From positions 1 to 5,453 of the forward strand of contig CALHST010000238.1 of assembly GCA_938038825.1 (NCBI GenBank): a DNA stretch of 5,453 nt, given 5' to 3'. Positions 1 to 5,453 of the stretch are shown here, piece by piece (the stretch's first letter is position 1; each line of letters starts with the position of its first letter). The translations under genes were made by a program, and so were the position numbers. Below the pieces are notes generated by a model, which was not told the DNA's origin, did not search any database, and worked only from the letters and a program-made list of their open reading frames with translations. The DNA comes from an uncultured Paracoccaceae bacterium. GTDB lineage: Bacteria > Pseudomonadota > Alphaproteobacteria > Rhodobacterales > Rhodobacteraceae.

Positions 1-1253
1 GGCCGACCTGCGGGGCGGTGTTCATGTGGGACGTGAAAACGGAATTCGTTCTGGTAATCTTCGATGGCTTTTAACGCTGTCAGCTCGACATTGGCATGTC
101 CGGTAAAGCGGCGGGGATCCAGACACCACGTGTCGTAACACGCCTCTCCATGCACGATCTGTTGGGCCAGCAGCCAGCCATGCCCACCGCCTTCGCCCAC
201 ACCAGCACGCAGTCCGATAATGCAAAACGCGTTGCGCTTGCCGGGAATGGGGCCCACCAAAGGCGCACCGTCGATGGTATAGGTGATGGGACCGTTGACG
301 ATCCGTTTGATCCCCACTTCGGTGAGGGCCGGCATGCGGGCAAACGCGCCCTCCAGCACATCCATCACCCGGTCCAGATCATCGGGGCACAGATCATTGG
401 CAAAGCTGGGGCTGATCCCGTCCAGGCCCCATGTCTTACAGCCCTGCTCATAGAACCCGACCAACAGACCATTCTTTTCCTGGCGCGAATAGTAATCCGA
501 AATGGGGCATCGCAGCAGGGGCATGCGATGGCCTGCCTCGACAATTGCAGGGATGTCTTCGGTGACGAAATACTGATGTTCCATCGACGCGACGGGATGA
601 TGCACCCCCATCATCGCCCCAACTTCGTTCACGCGGTATCCACAGGCATTCACCACAACATCCGCATCAATGCTGCCTTTGTCGGTTTCAACAGTCCATG
701 TGTCATCTGCGTGCTGGGTCAGGGCCGTGACATTGGTGTGGCGATAGACTTCGGCGCCCGCCTTGCGGGCATGAAAGGCCAGCGCCTGACACAGTTGCGC
801 CGGATCAATGTCACCGTCTTGCCCATCCCACAAACCACCCAACAGGTTATCGGTTGAAATCAGCGGATGACGTCGGGCACATTCCTGGGCGTCGATGACT
901 TCGAATTCAACGCCCATACCGCGCGCCATCGACGAAAAGTGGCGATAGCCTTGCATCTGCGCTTCGGTATTGGCCAGCCGGATGCCGCCATCCCCATGGT
1001 GATATCCCACAGGGTATTCTGGGTCGTCACGCAGCTTTTTGTACAGATTAACGGAATGGGTTTTCAGGCCAACCATTGTTTGGTTCATGCCAAAATTGGT
1101 CACTTGCGCGGCCGAATGCCAGGTAGTCCCAGAGGTCAGTTCGTCCCGCTCAATCAGCACCACATCGGACCAGCCTTCTTCGGTCAGATGATACAACGTG
1201 GAACAGCCAGCAATGCCCCCACCAATAACAACAACGCGCGTGCGTGATTTCAT
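1..1253 (-). CDS. FAD-dependent dimethylglycine/sarcosine dehydrogenase-like oxidoreductase (GcvT-family fusion type), 3' end beyond window
   Basis: Reading leftward from the ATG at 1253-1251 gives 417 codons without a stop, running off the left edge. Residues 8-16 form the FAD-binding Rossmann segment (GGGIAG at 11-16), with Glu35 placed to bind the ribose. SGTTWHS at 41-47 matches the motif whose histidine (here His46) carries covalent FAD in mammalian dimethylglycine and sarcosine dehydrogenases. GDIDP at 147-151 and NGPITY at 320-325 are further family signatures, and the visible end (HEHRPAGR) matches the family's central region. Relatives oxidatively demethylate N-methylated glycines, passing the methyl carbon to tetrahydrofolate through a C-terminal GcvT-like domain and electrons to an electron-transfer flavoprotein. 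They are about 800-850 residues, so roughly half is visible and the folate domain is not. The start is supported by GGGGAG at 1266-1261 (minus strand), 7 bases before ATG. The family is clear; the exact substrate (dimethylglycine, sarcosine or another N-methyl amine) cannot be settled. No signal peptide is visible, so it is probably cytoplasmic. Confidence 0.93.
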   Translation of the reverse strand, partial: MKSRTRVVVIGGGIAGCSTLYHLTEEGWSDVVLIERDELTSGTTWHSAAQVTNFGMNQTMVGLKTHSVNLYKKLRDDPEYPVGYHHGDGGIRLANTEAQMQGYRHFSSMARGMGVEFEVIDAQECARRHPLISTDNLLGGLWDGQDGDIDPAQLCQALAFHARKAGAEVYRHTNVTALTQHADDTWTVETDKGSIDADVVVNACGYRVNEVGAMMGVHHPVASMEHQYFVTEDIPAIVEAGHRMPLLRCPISDYYSRQEKNGLLVGFYEQGCKTWGLDGISPSFANDLCPDDLDRVMDVLEGAFARMPALTEVGIKRIVNGPITYTIDGAPLVGPIPGKRNAFCIIGLRAGVGEGGGHGWLLAQQIVHGEACYDTWCLDPRRFTGHANVELTALKAIEDYQNEFRFHVPHEHRPAGR

Positions 1254-1280
1254 ACCCGGTCTCCCCACCAATCCGCTCAG

Positions 1281-1309
1281 GATAGAGCAGTTTGCTTTCT
1301 TTCGCGCAA
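1281..1309 (-). promoter_or_regulatory. Candidate promoter for the dehydrogenase gene
   Basis: On the minus strand TTGCGC (1309-1304) is followed after 17 bases by TCTATC (1286-1281). A start near 1274 would leave a very short leader containing the GGGGAG ribosome-binding site at 1266-1261. The -35 keeps the TTG core, but the -10 is poor, and TATCCT with a 19-base spacer is an alternative. This is a by-eye assignment. An upstream promoter between 1320 and 1480 cannot be excluded. Confidence 0.27.
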
Positions 1310-1501
1310 GACCAGAGCCATCGTTAGATTACGGTTTTCCGCGCCCAATCTTGGGGTTTGCTGAAGCAGTTCGTGCGATGGTTAAAGGGTTTCCCATGTC
1401 ACAGCGCCATGGCCATCGCGCGTGGCGGGCTTTACGAAACACATATGACGTACTAACTTAAGCCTCCATTCAGGTGCGACAGGCCATCGCAGGGCCATAT
1501 T

Positions 1502-1568
1502 TCGTCGCTAGAATACTTGCGCTTTTGTTAAGCACGTCATAGATGAGACGTTCTGCTGGTAGCGACGA
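1502..1568. repeat. 9-bp perfect inverted repeat bracketing the candidate rpoB promoter
   Basis: TCGTCGCTA at 1502-1510 is the exact reverse complement of TAGCGACGA at 1560-1568, with 49 bases between the arms. The candidate -35 and -10 elements and the expected transcription start all lie in that interval. As an RNA stem the left arm would be upstream of the start and not transcribed, so a protein-binding pair of DNA half-sites is the more natural reading if it is functional. A chance match cannot be excluded. Confidence 0.4.
1517..1545 (+). promoter_or_regulatory. Candidate rpoB promoter
   Basis: TTGCGC at 1517-1522 and TAGATG at 1540-1545 are separated by 17 bases, the optimal spacing for the housekeeping sigma factor. 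The -35 retains the TTG core and the -10 begins TA, but neither is close to the E. coli consensus. Transcription would start near 1552 and give an rpoB leader of about 270 bases containing all three stem-loops listed below. A local promoter is expected because the upstream neighbour is on the opposite strand. The exact position is a by-eye inference. Confidence 0.4.
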
Positions 1569-1633
1569 TTCGCAACCGGCTTTTTGCGTCTTAAGAATTG
1601 GCAGGAGCACACGACCGCTAAAAATTCCTCCTA

Positions 1634-1700
1634 AGTCTTTCGCAGAGAGCCGCCAAACAGCAGGCTGCGCCACAGGTTTGGCGGTTCTCTTGGAAAGATT
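1634..1700 (+). promoter_or_regulatory. Long leader stem-loop 1, possible RNase III-type processing site
   Basis: AGAGAGCCGCCAAAC (1644-1658) pairs with GTTTGGCGGTTCTCT (1676-1690) over 15 consecutive pairs, with a single G-U at 1649/1685. After a 2x2 mismatch (1642-1643 against 1691-1692) the helix continues for 8 pairs between 1634-1641 and 1693-1700, including G1635-U1699. The 17-base loop contains a possible GGC/GCC mini-stem (1663-1665 with 1669-1671). No T-run follows on either strand, so it is not a standard terminator. A duplex of about 23 pairs with a small internal loop is the kind of substrate RNase III cuts. E. coli has such a site between rplL and rpoB; a similar role here is inferred. 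Confidence 0.72.
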
Positions 1701-1710
1701 GTGATCGGGC

Positions 1711-1751
1711 GCGCACGATGGGCAAGTGCGCAGGGATAGATCCTCTTTTTT
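1711..1751 (+). terminator. Possible attenuator: GC stem followed by a T6 run
   Basis: GCGCAC (1711-1716) pairs perfectly with GTGCGC (1726-1731) around a 9-base loop. AGGG (1732-1735) can then pair with TCCT (1741-1744) just before C1745 and the T6 run at 1746-1751. The last small stem is only 4 pairs with one G-U, so as an intrinsic terminator it is weak and could at most be partial. E. coli attenuates transcription between rplL and rpoB, which makes the idea plausible. The T-run overlaps the next hairpin, so the two structures may be alternatives. Confidence 0.3.
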
Positions 1752-1809
1752 CGTCTTTGAGCGTTCGCGACGGGCCGCCCTCCCGCTGCGCGGACAGACA
1801 AAGATGGAG
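1749..1809 (+). promoter_or_regulatory. Three-tier hairpin whose 3' arm contains the rpoB ribosome-binding site
   Basis: The outer stem pairs TTTCGTCTTTG (1749-1759) with CAAAGATGGAG (1799-1809) over 11 pairs, three of them G-U. A 3x3 internal loop (1760-1762 against 1796-1798) follows. The middle stem pairs GTTCGCG (1763-1769) with CGCGGAC (1789-1795) over 7 pairs with one G-U. A bulged inner stem pairs CGGG (1771-1774) with CCCG (1782-1785) and closes a 7-base loop. The final four bases, 1806-1809, are GGAG, the only purine-rich ribosome-binding candidate before the rpoB ATG at 1822. When folded, the site would be masked; when open, translation could start. Whether the helix forms in the cell and what would open it are not known from sequence. 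Confidence 0.66.
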
Positions 1810-1821
1810 TGCGAAAACCGC

Positions 1822-4800
1822 ATGGCAAATACGTTTCTTGGACAAAAGCGTCTTCGGAAATATTACGGTAAAATCCGTGAAGTTTTGGAAATGCCGAACC
1901 TTATCGAGGTTCAGAAATCCAGCTATGATCTTTTCCTGAATTCGGGTGAGGCGCCAGAGCCTACCGAAGGGGAAGGTATCAATGGCGTTTTCCAATCGGT
2001 CTTTCCGATCAAAGACTTCAATGAAACCTCTATTCTGGAATACGTGAAGTACGAGCTGGAAGCTCCGAAATATGACGTAGAAGAATGCCAACAACGTGAC
2101 ATGACATACAGCGCGCCGCTGAAGGTGACGCTGCGCTTGATCGTGTTTGATATTGATGAAGACACAGGCGCGAAGTCTGTGAAAGACATCAAAGAACAAG
2201 ACGTGTTCATGGGCGACATGCCTTTGATGACACCAAATGGTACTTTTGTGGTGAACGGCACGGAACGTGTGATCGTGTCGCAAATGCACCGCTCACCCGG
2301 TGTGTTCTTTGACCACGACAAGGGCAAAACGCATTCCTCCGGGAAGCTTTTGTTTGCGTGCCGCATCATTCCTTACCGTGGCTCTTGGCTGGATTTCGAA
2401 TTCGATGCCAAAGACATCGTATTCTGCCGGATCGACCGTCGCCGCAAATTGCCTGTGACAACATTGCTGTATTCTTTGGGACTCGACCAAGAAGACATCA
2501 TGGACGCGTACTACGACACGGTGTCGTTCAAGCTGGACGGCAAGAACAAGGGCTGGGTTGCCCCATTCTTCCCGAACCGGGTGCGTGGCACACGTCCGAC
2601 GTTTGACTTGATCGACGCAAAAACGGGTAATGTGATTGCGGAAGCCAACAAGAAAGTGACACCGCGCGCGGTCAAGAAATTGATCGACGAAGGCGCTGTG
2701 ACCAATTTGCTGGTGCCGTTCGAACATATCGTGGGCAAGTTTGTCGCCAAAGACATCATCAACGAAGAAAATGGCGCGATCTATGTCGAGGCCGGTGATG
2801 AGCTGACTTTGGAATATGACAAAGACGGCACGCTGATTGGTGGCACGGTCAAAGATCTGGTGGATGCGGGCATTACCGACATTCCAGTACTGGACATCGA
2901 CAACATCAATGTTGGCCCCTACATGCGCAACACCATGGCGCAGGACAAAAACCTGAACCGTGAAACAGCGTTGATGGATATCTATCGCGTGATGCGTCCC
3001 GGTGAACCCCCCACCGTCGAAGCGGCCTCTGCCCTGTTTGACACCCTGTTCTTTGATAGCGAACGCTATGACCTGTCCGCCGTTGGCCGGGTGAAAATGA
3101 ACATGCGTCTGGCATTGGATGCTTTGGACACGCAGCGCACCTTGCGCAAAGAAGACATCGTATCGTGCATCAAAGCGCTTGTTGAATTGCGTGATGGCAA
3201 GGGCGACATCGACGACATCGACCACCTTGGGAACCGCCGTGTGCGCTCTGTTGGTGAATTGATGGAAAACCAGTACCGCGTGGGTTTGCTGCGCATGGAA
3301 CGCGCGATCAAAGAGCGGATGTCATCGGTCGAAATCGACACGGTTATGCCGCAAGACTTGATCAACGCGAAACCTGCGGCGGCGGCTGTGCGTGAATTCT
3401 TTGGCTCTTCGCAGCTGTCGCAATTCATGGACCAAACCAACCCACTGTCCGAAGTCACGCACAAACGTCGCCTTTCGGCGCTTGGCCCCGGCGGTTTGAC
3501 CCGCGAACGGGCTGGCTTTGAGGTGCGCGATGTGCACGCAACGCACTATGGTCGAATGTGTCCGATTGAAACGCCGGAAGGTCCAAATATTGGTCTGATC
3601 AACTCGCTCGCGACTTTCGCGCGGGTGAACAAGTACGGCTTTATCGAAACACCGTACCGCAAGGTCGAAAATGGCAAAGTGACGGACGAAGTTAACTACA
3701 TGTCCGCCACGGAAGAGCAACGTCACACCGTTGCGCAAGCCAACGCACAGATTGACGAAAACGGTCAGTTCACAAATGAATTTGTGAACACGCGGCAAGC
3801 GGGTGAATATACCCTTGCGCCGTCTGGCTCTGTTGATCTGATCGACGTGTCACCCAAGCAGTTGGTGTCAGTTGCGGCCTCGCTTATTCCGTTCCTTGAA
3901 AACGATGACGCGAACCGCGCCTTGATGGGCTCGAACATGCAACGTCAGGCCGTGCCACTGCTGCGCGCCGAAGCGCCGCTTGTTGGGACCGGGATTGAAG
4001 GCAAAGTTGCGATCGACTCCGGCGCTGCGATCCAAGCGAAACGCGCTGGCATCATCGACCAAGTGGATGCTCAGCGGATCGTTATCCGTGCCACCGAAGA
4101 TCTGGAACTGGGTGACGCGGGTGTGGACATCTACCGCATGCGCAAATTCCAACGGTCGAACCAGAACACCTGTATCAACCAGCGTCCGCTGGTGAAGGTG
4201 GGTCAGTCTGTGTCCAAAGGTGAAATCGTCGCAGACGGTCCTTCCACGGATATCGGCGAATTGGCTTTGGGTAAGAACGTGGTCGTCGCGTTTATGCCTT
4301 GGAATGGCTACAACTACGAAGACTCCATCCTGATTTCAGAACGGGTTGCCCGTGACGACGTCTTTACCTCGATCCATATCGAGGAATTCGAAGTCGCCGC
4401 GCGTGACACCAAACTGGGTCCTGAAGAAATCACGCGGGATATCCCGAACGTGGGCGAAGAAGCGCTGCGCAACCTCGACGAGGCGGGCATCGTGTATATC
4501 GGCGCGGACGTGGAACCAGGTGACATTCTGGTCGGTAAGATCACACCCAAAGGCGAAAGCCCCATGACGCCAGAAGAAAAACTTCTGCGCGCCATCTTCG
4601 GGGAAAAAGCATCCGATGTGCGCGACACATCCATGCGTGTGAAACCGGGTGACTTCGGAACGGTTGTGGAAGTGCGCGTCTTTAACCGCCATGGTGTGGA
4701 AAAAGACGAACGTGCCTTGCAGATCGAACGGGAAGAGGTCGAACGCCTTGCCCGTGACCGGGATGACGAATTGGCCATTCTGGACCGCAACATCTATGCC

Positions 4801-5453
4801 CGCCTGCGCACGCTGATCACTGGCAAAGAGATCGCCAAAGGTCCACGCGGTGTGCAAGTCGGCAATGTTGTGGATGACAACCTGCTGGATGATCTGCTGA
4901 CCCGTGGTCAGTGGTGGCAAATCGCCCTGAAAGAAGAGTCTGACGCACAAATCGTCGAAGCCCTGAACGAGCAATACGAGGCGCAAAAGCGTGCTTTGGA
5001 TGCCCGGTTCGAGGACAAAGTCGAAAAAGTCCGTCGTGGCGACGATCTTCCACCCGGTGTGATGAAAATGGTCAAAGTGTTCGTGGCCGTGAAGCGCAAG
5101 CTGCAGCCGGGCGACAAAATGGCCGGTCGTCACGGGAACAAAGGGGTTATCTCTAAAGTGGTTCCCATGGAGGACATGCCGTTCCTTGCGGACGGGACAC
5201 CTGTTGACTTCTGTCTGAACCCATTGGGCGTTCCATCGCGGATGAACGTGGGTCAGATTTTGGAAACACATATGGGTTGGGCCGCACGCGGTCTGGGTCT
5301 GAATGTGGACGAAGCCTTGCAGGAATACCGTCGTTCGGGTGATCTGACACCTGTTCGCGAAGCAATGCGCTTGGCCTATGGCGATAATGTCTATGAAGAA
5401 GGCATTACCGGCATGGCGGAAGAGGATCTGCTGGAAGCTGCGGGCAACGTGTC
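1822..5453 (+). CDS. rpoB: DNA-directed RNA polymerase subunit beta, 3' end beyond window
   Basis: RpoB forms, with beta-prime, the catalytic core of RNA polymerase. The frame is open for 1210 codons with no frameshift and follows E. coli RpoB closely. Landmarks are NGTERVIVSQ in the N-terminal region (145-154), HLGNRR (468-473), the rifampicin pocket from GSSQLSQFMDQ (528-538) through HKRRLSALGPGG (547-558), the active-site acidic pair Glu833-Asp834 (E. coli E813/D814), and GDKMAGRHGNKG (1097-1108) with Lys1099 and Lys1107 matching E. coli K1065/K1073. Gln534, Asp537, His547 and Ser552 match the wild-type residues at E. coli 513, 516, 526 and 531, so no common rifampicin-resistance change is visible. 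Alphaproteobacterial RpoB is about 1380 residues, so about 165-170, including the C-terminal clamp-contacting part, are off the edge. The ATG at 1822 is chosen because it gives the family N-terminus; GGAG lies 12 bases upstream, somewhat far. An in-frame ATG at 1804 has no ribosome-binding sequence. rpoC is expected downstream but not seen. Confidence 0.99.
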   Translation, partial: MANTFLGQKRLRKYYGKIREVLEMPNLIEVQKSSYDLFLNSGEAPEPTEGEGINGVFQSVFPIKDFNETSILEYVKYELEAPKYDVEECQQRDMTYSAPLKVTLRLIVFDIDEDTGAKSVKDIKEQDVFMGDMPLMTPNGTFVVNGTERVIVSQMHRSPGVFFDHDKGKTHSSGKLLFACRIIPYRGSWLDFEFDAKDIVFCRIDRRRKLPVTTLLYSLGLDQEDIMDAYYDTVSFKLDGKNKGWVAPFFPNRVRGTRPTFDLIDAKTGNVIAEANKKVTPRAVKKLIDEGAVTNLLVPFEHIVGKFVAKDIINEENGAIYVEAGDELTLEYDKDGTLIGGTVKDLVDAGITDIPVLDIDNINVGPYMRNTMAQDKNLNRETALMDIYRVMRPGEPPTVEAASALFDTLFFDSERYDLSAVGRVKMNMRLALDALDTQRTLRKEDIVSCIKALVELRDGKGDIDDIDHLGNRRVRSVGELMENQYRVGLLRMERAIKERMSSVEIDTVMPQDLINAKPAAAAVREFFGSSQLSQFMDQTNPLSEVTHKRRLSALGPGGLTRERAGFEVRDVHATHYGRMCPIETPEGPNIGLINSLATFARVNKYGFIETPYRKVENGKVTDEVNYMSATEEQRHTVAQANAQIDENGQFTNEFVNTRQAGEYTLAPSGSVDLIDVSPKQLVSVAASLIPFLENDDANRALMGSNMQRQAVPLLRAEAPLVGTGIEGKVAIDSGAAIQAKRAGIIDQVDAQRIVIRATEDLELGDAGVDIYRMRKFQRSNQNTCINQRPLVKVGQSVSKGEIVADGPSTDIGELALGKNVVVAFMPWNGYNYEDSILISERVARDDVFTSIHIEEFEVAARDTKLGPEEITRDIPNVGEEALRNLDEAGIVYIGADVEPGDILVGKITPKGESPMTPEEKLLRAIFGEKASDVRDTSMRVKPGDFGTVVEVRVFNRHGVEKDERALQIEREEVERLARDRDDELAILDRNIYARLRTLITGKEIAKGPRGVQVGNVVDDNLLDDLLTRGQWWQIALKEESDAQIVEALNEQYEAQKRALDARFEDKVEKVRRGDDLPPGVMKMVKVFVAVKRKLQPGDKMAGRHGNKGVISKVVPMEDMPFLADGTPVDFCLNPLGVPSRMNVGQILETHMGWAARGLGLNVDEALQEYRRSGDLTPVREAMRLAYGDNVYEEGITGMAEEDLLEAAGNV

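Larger units (their letters stand above)
1634..1809 (+). ncRNA. Structured 5' leader of rpoB, candidate Rhodo-rpoB cis-regulatory RNA
   Basis: Three stem-loops lie in tandem directly upstream of rpoB, at 1634-1700, 1711-1731 and 1749-1809. The last ends on the presumed rpoB ribosome-binding sequence. The pairing was worked out by hand and includes several G-U pairs, which fits selection on RNA rather than DNA. From memory, comparative genomics has described a candidate structured RNA called Rhodo-rpoB upstream of rpoB in Rhodobacterales. Gene, lineage and position all fit, but I cannot confirm that these helices are those of the published model or that the boundaries agree. It would act in cis on rpoB (and probably rpoC) expression, at termination, RNA processing or translation initiation. 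No ligand-binding pocket can be recognised. The same region may bind a protein, for example a ribosomal protein or RNase III, as rplL-rpoB spacers do in E. coli. Confidence 0.68.
1254..1821. other. Divergent intergenic region without a convincing protein gene
   Basis: These 568 bases separate two divergently transcribed genes. I searched both strands for a reading frame with family resemblance and found none. In particular there is no trace of the rplL 3' end that normally precedes rpoB. The left part (about 1320-1480) shows nothing I can assign beyond a weak inverted repeat. The right part (about 1500-1821) holds the candidate rpoB promoter, an inverted repeat around it, and the structured leader described separately. 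ORFs of 53, 73 and 117 codons exist here but look incidental. Confidence 0.75.

Noticed and set aside
96..857. 253-codon plus-strand ORF opposite the dehydrogenase
   Set aside because: The minus strand encodes a clear flavoprotein with its motifs in order; the plus frame shows no family signature.
1405..1427. CGCCA/TGGCG inverted repeat as a terminator
   Set aside because: It is only five pairs with a 13-base loop and a poor T-run, and neither gene ends nearby.
1543..1704. 53-codon plus-strand ORF as a possible leader peptide
   Set aside because: Its ATG overlaps the proposed -10 element, it lacks a ribosome-binding sequence, and no run of regulatory codons is evident.
1804..1821. Alternative rpoB start at ATG 1804, six codons upstream
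   Set aside because: It has no ribosome-binding sequence, it lies within the 3' arm of the leader hairpin, and it would add residues absent from the family N-terminus.
1470..1823. 117-codon minus-strand ORF starting on the rpoB start codon
   Set aside because: It is antisense to the rpoB leader, has an arginine- and lysine-rich low-confidence composition, no ribosome-binding sequence and no family resemblance. If similar 'proteins' occur in relatives, conserved leader RNA would explain it.
1718..1939. 73-codon plus-strand ORF overlapping the rpoB start in another frame
   Set aside because: It has no ribosome-binding sequence, runs 118 bases into rpoB, and its sequence is fixed by the leader helices and rpoB codons.
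1618..2289. 223-codon minus-strand ORF over the leader and rpoB 5' part
   Set aside because: It is the antisense shadow of a clear rpoB reading frame and carries no recognisable domain.
2293..3225. 310-codon minus-strand ORF inside rpoB
   Set aside because: Long antisense frames are common opposite conserved, codon-biased genes. The sense strand is unambiguous RpoB.
3403..3492. Rifampicin-resistance change in rpoB
   Set aside because: Residues equivalent to E. coli Q513, D516, H526 and S531 are all the sensitive type. The Thr539 in place of E. coli N518 is a conservative difference that I read as lineage variation.
4336..5271. 311-codon minus-strand ORF inside rpoB
   Set aside because: It is an antisense shadow with phenylalanine/histidine-rich translation typical of the reverse of a charged coding strand.

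Overview
The window looks like chromosomal DNA from an alphaproteobacterium, most likely a Rhodobacteraceae (Roseobacter-group) member. The RNA polymerase beta subunit has an alphaproteobacterial-type N-terminus (MANTFLGQKR...). The other gene is a dimethylglycine/sarcosine dehydrogenase-like flavoprotein of the type abundant in marine roseobacters. No rRNA, tRNA, CRISPR array, transposase or phage gene is visible. The genus is an inference from protein character, not a measured result.

Layout: (1) Positions 1-1253, minus strand, hold the N-terminal 417 codons of an FAD-dependent oxidoreductase (DMGDH/SarDH, 'GcvT family' type). Its C-terminal half lies beyond the left edge. (2) Positions 1254-1821 are a 568-base divergent intergenic region with no convincing protein gene. 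It contains a weak candidate promoter for each flanking gene, a 9-bp inverted repeat bracketing the rpoB-side promoter, and a highly structured rpoB leader. (3) Positions 1822-5453, plus strand, hold rpoB, 1210 codons in one intact frame, cut off by the right edge about 165-170 codons before its expected end.

The notable part is the rpoB leader. Three stem-loops can be folded by eye in tandem: a long 15-bp plus 8-bp hairpin (1634-1700), a short GC stem followed by a T6 run (1711-1751), and a three-tier 61-nt hairpin (1749-1809). The 3' edge of the last one is exactly the GGAG ribosome-binding sequence of rpoB. The second and third structures share bases, so they could be alternatives. From memory, a bioinformatically predicted element named the Rhodo-rpoB RNA motif occurs upstream of rpoB in Rhodobacterales. 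This leader is a strong candidate for it, but I could not compare it with the model. No ligand or mechanism is known to me.

The context is also unusual: in most bacteria rpoB follows rplL on the same strand. Here the immediate upstream neighbour is a divergently transcribed metabolic gene, so rpoB probably has its own promoter and leader. The two proteins have unrelated jobs (one-carbon/methylamine catabolism versus transcription), and nothing suggests they work together beyond sharing an intergenic region.
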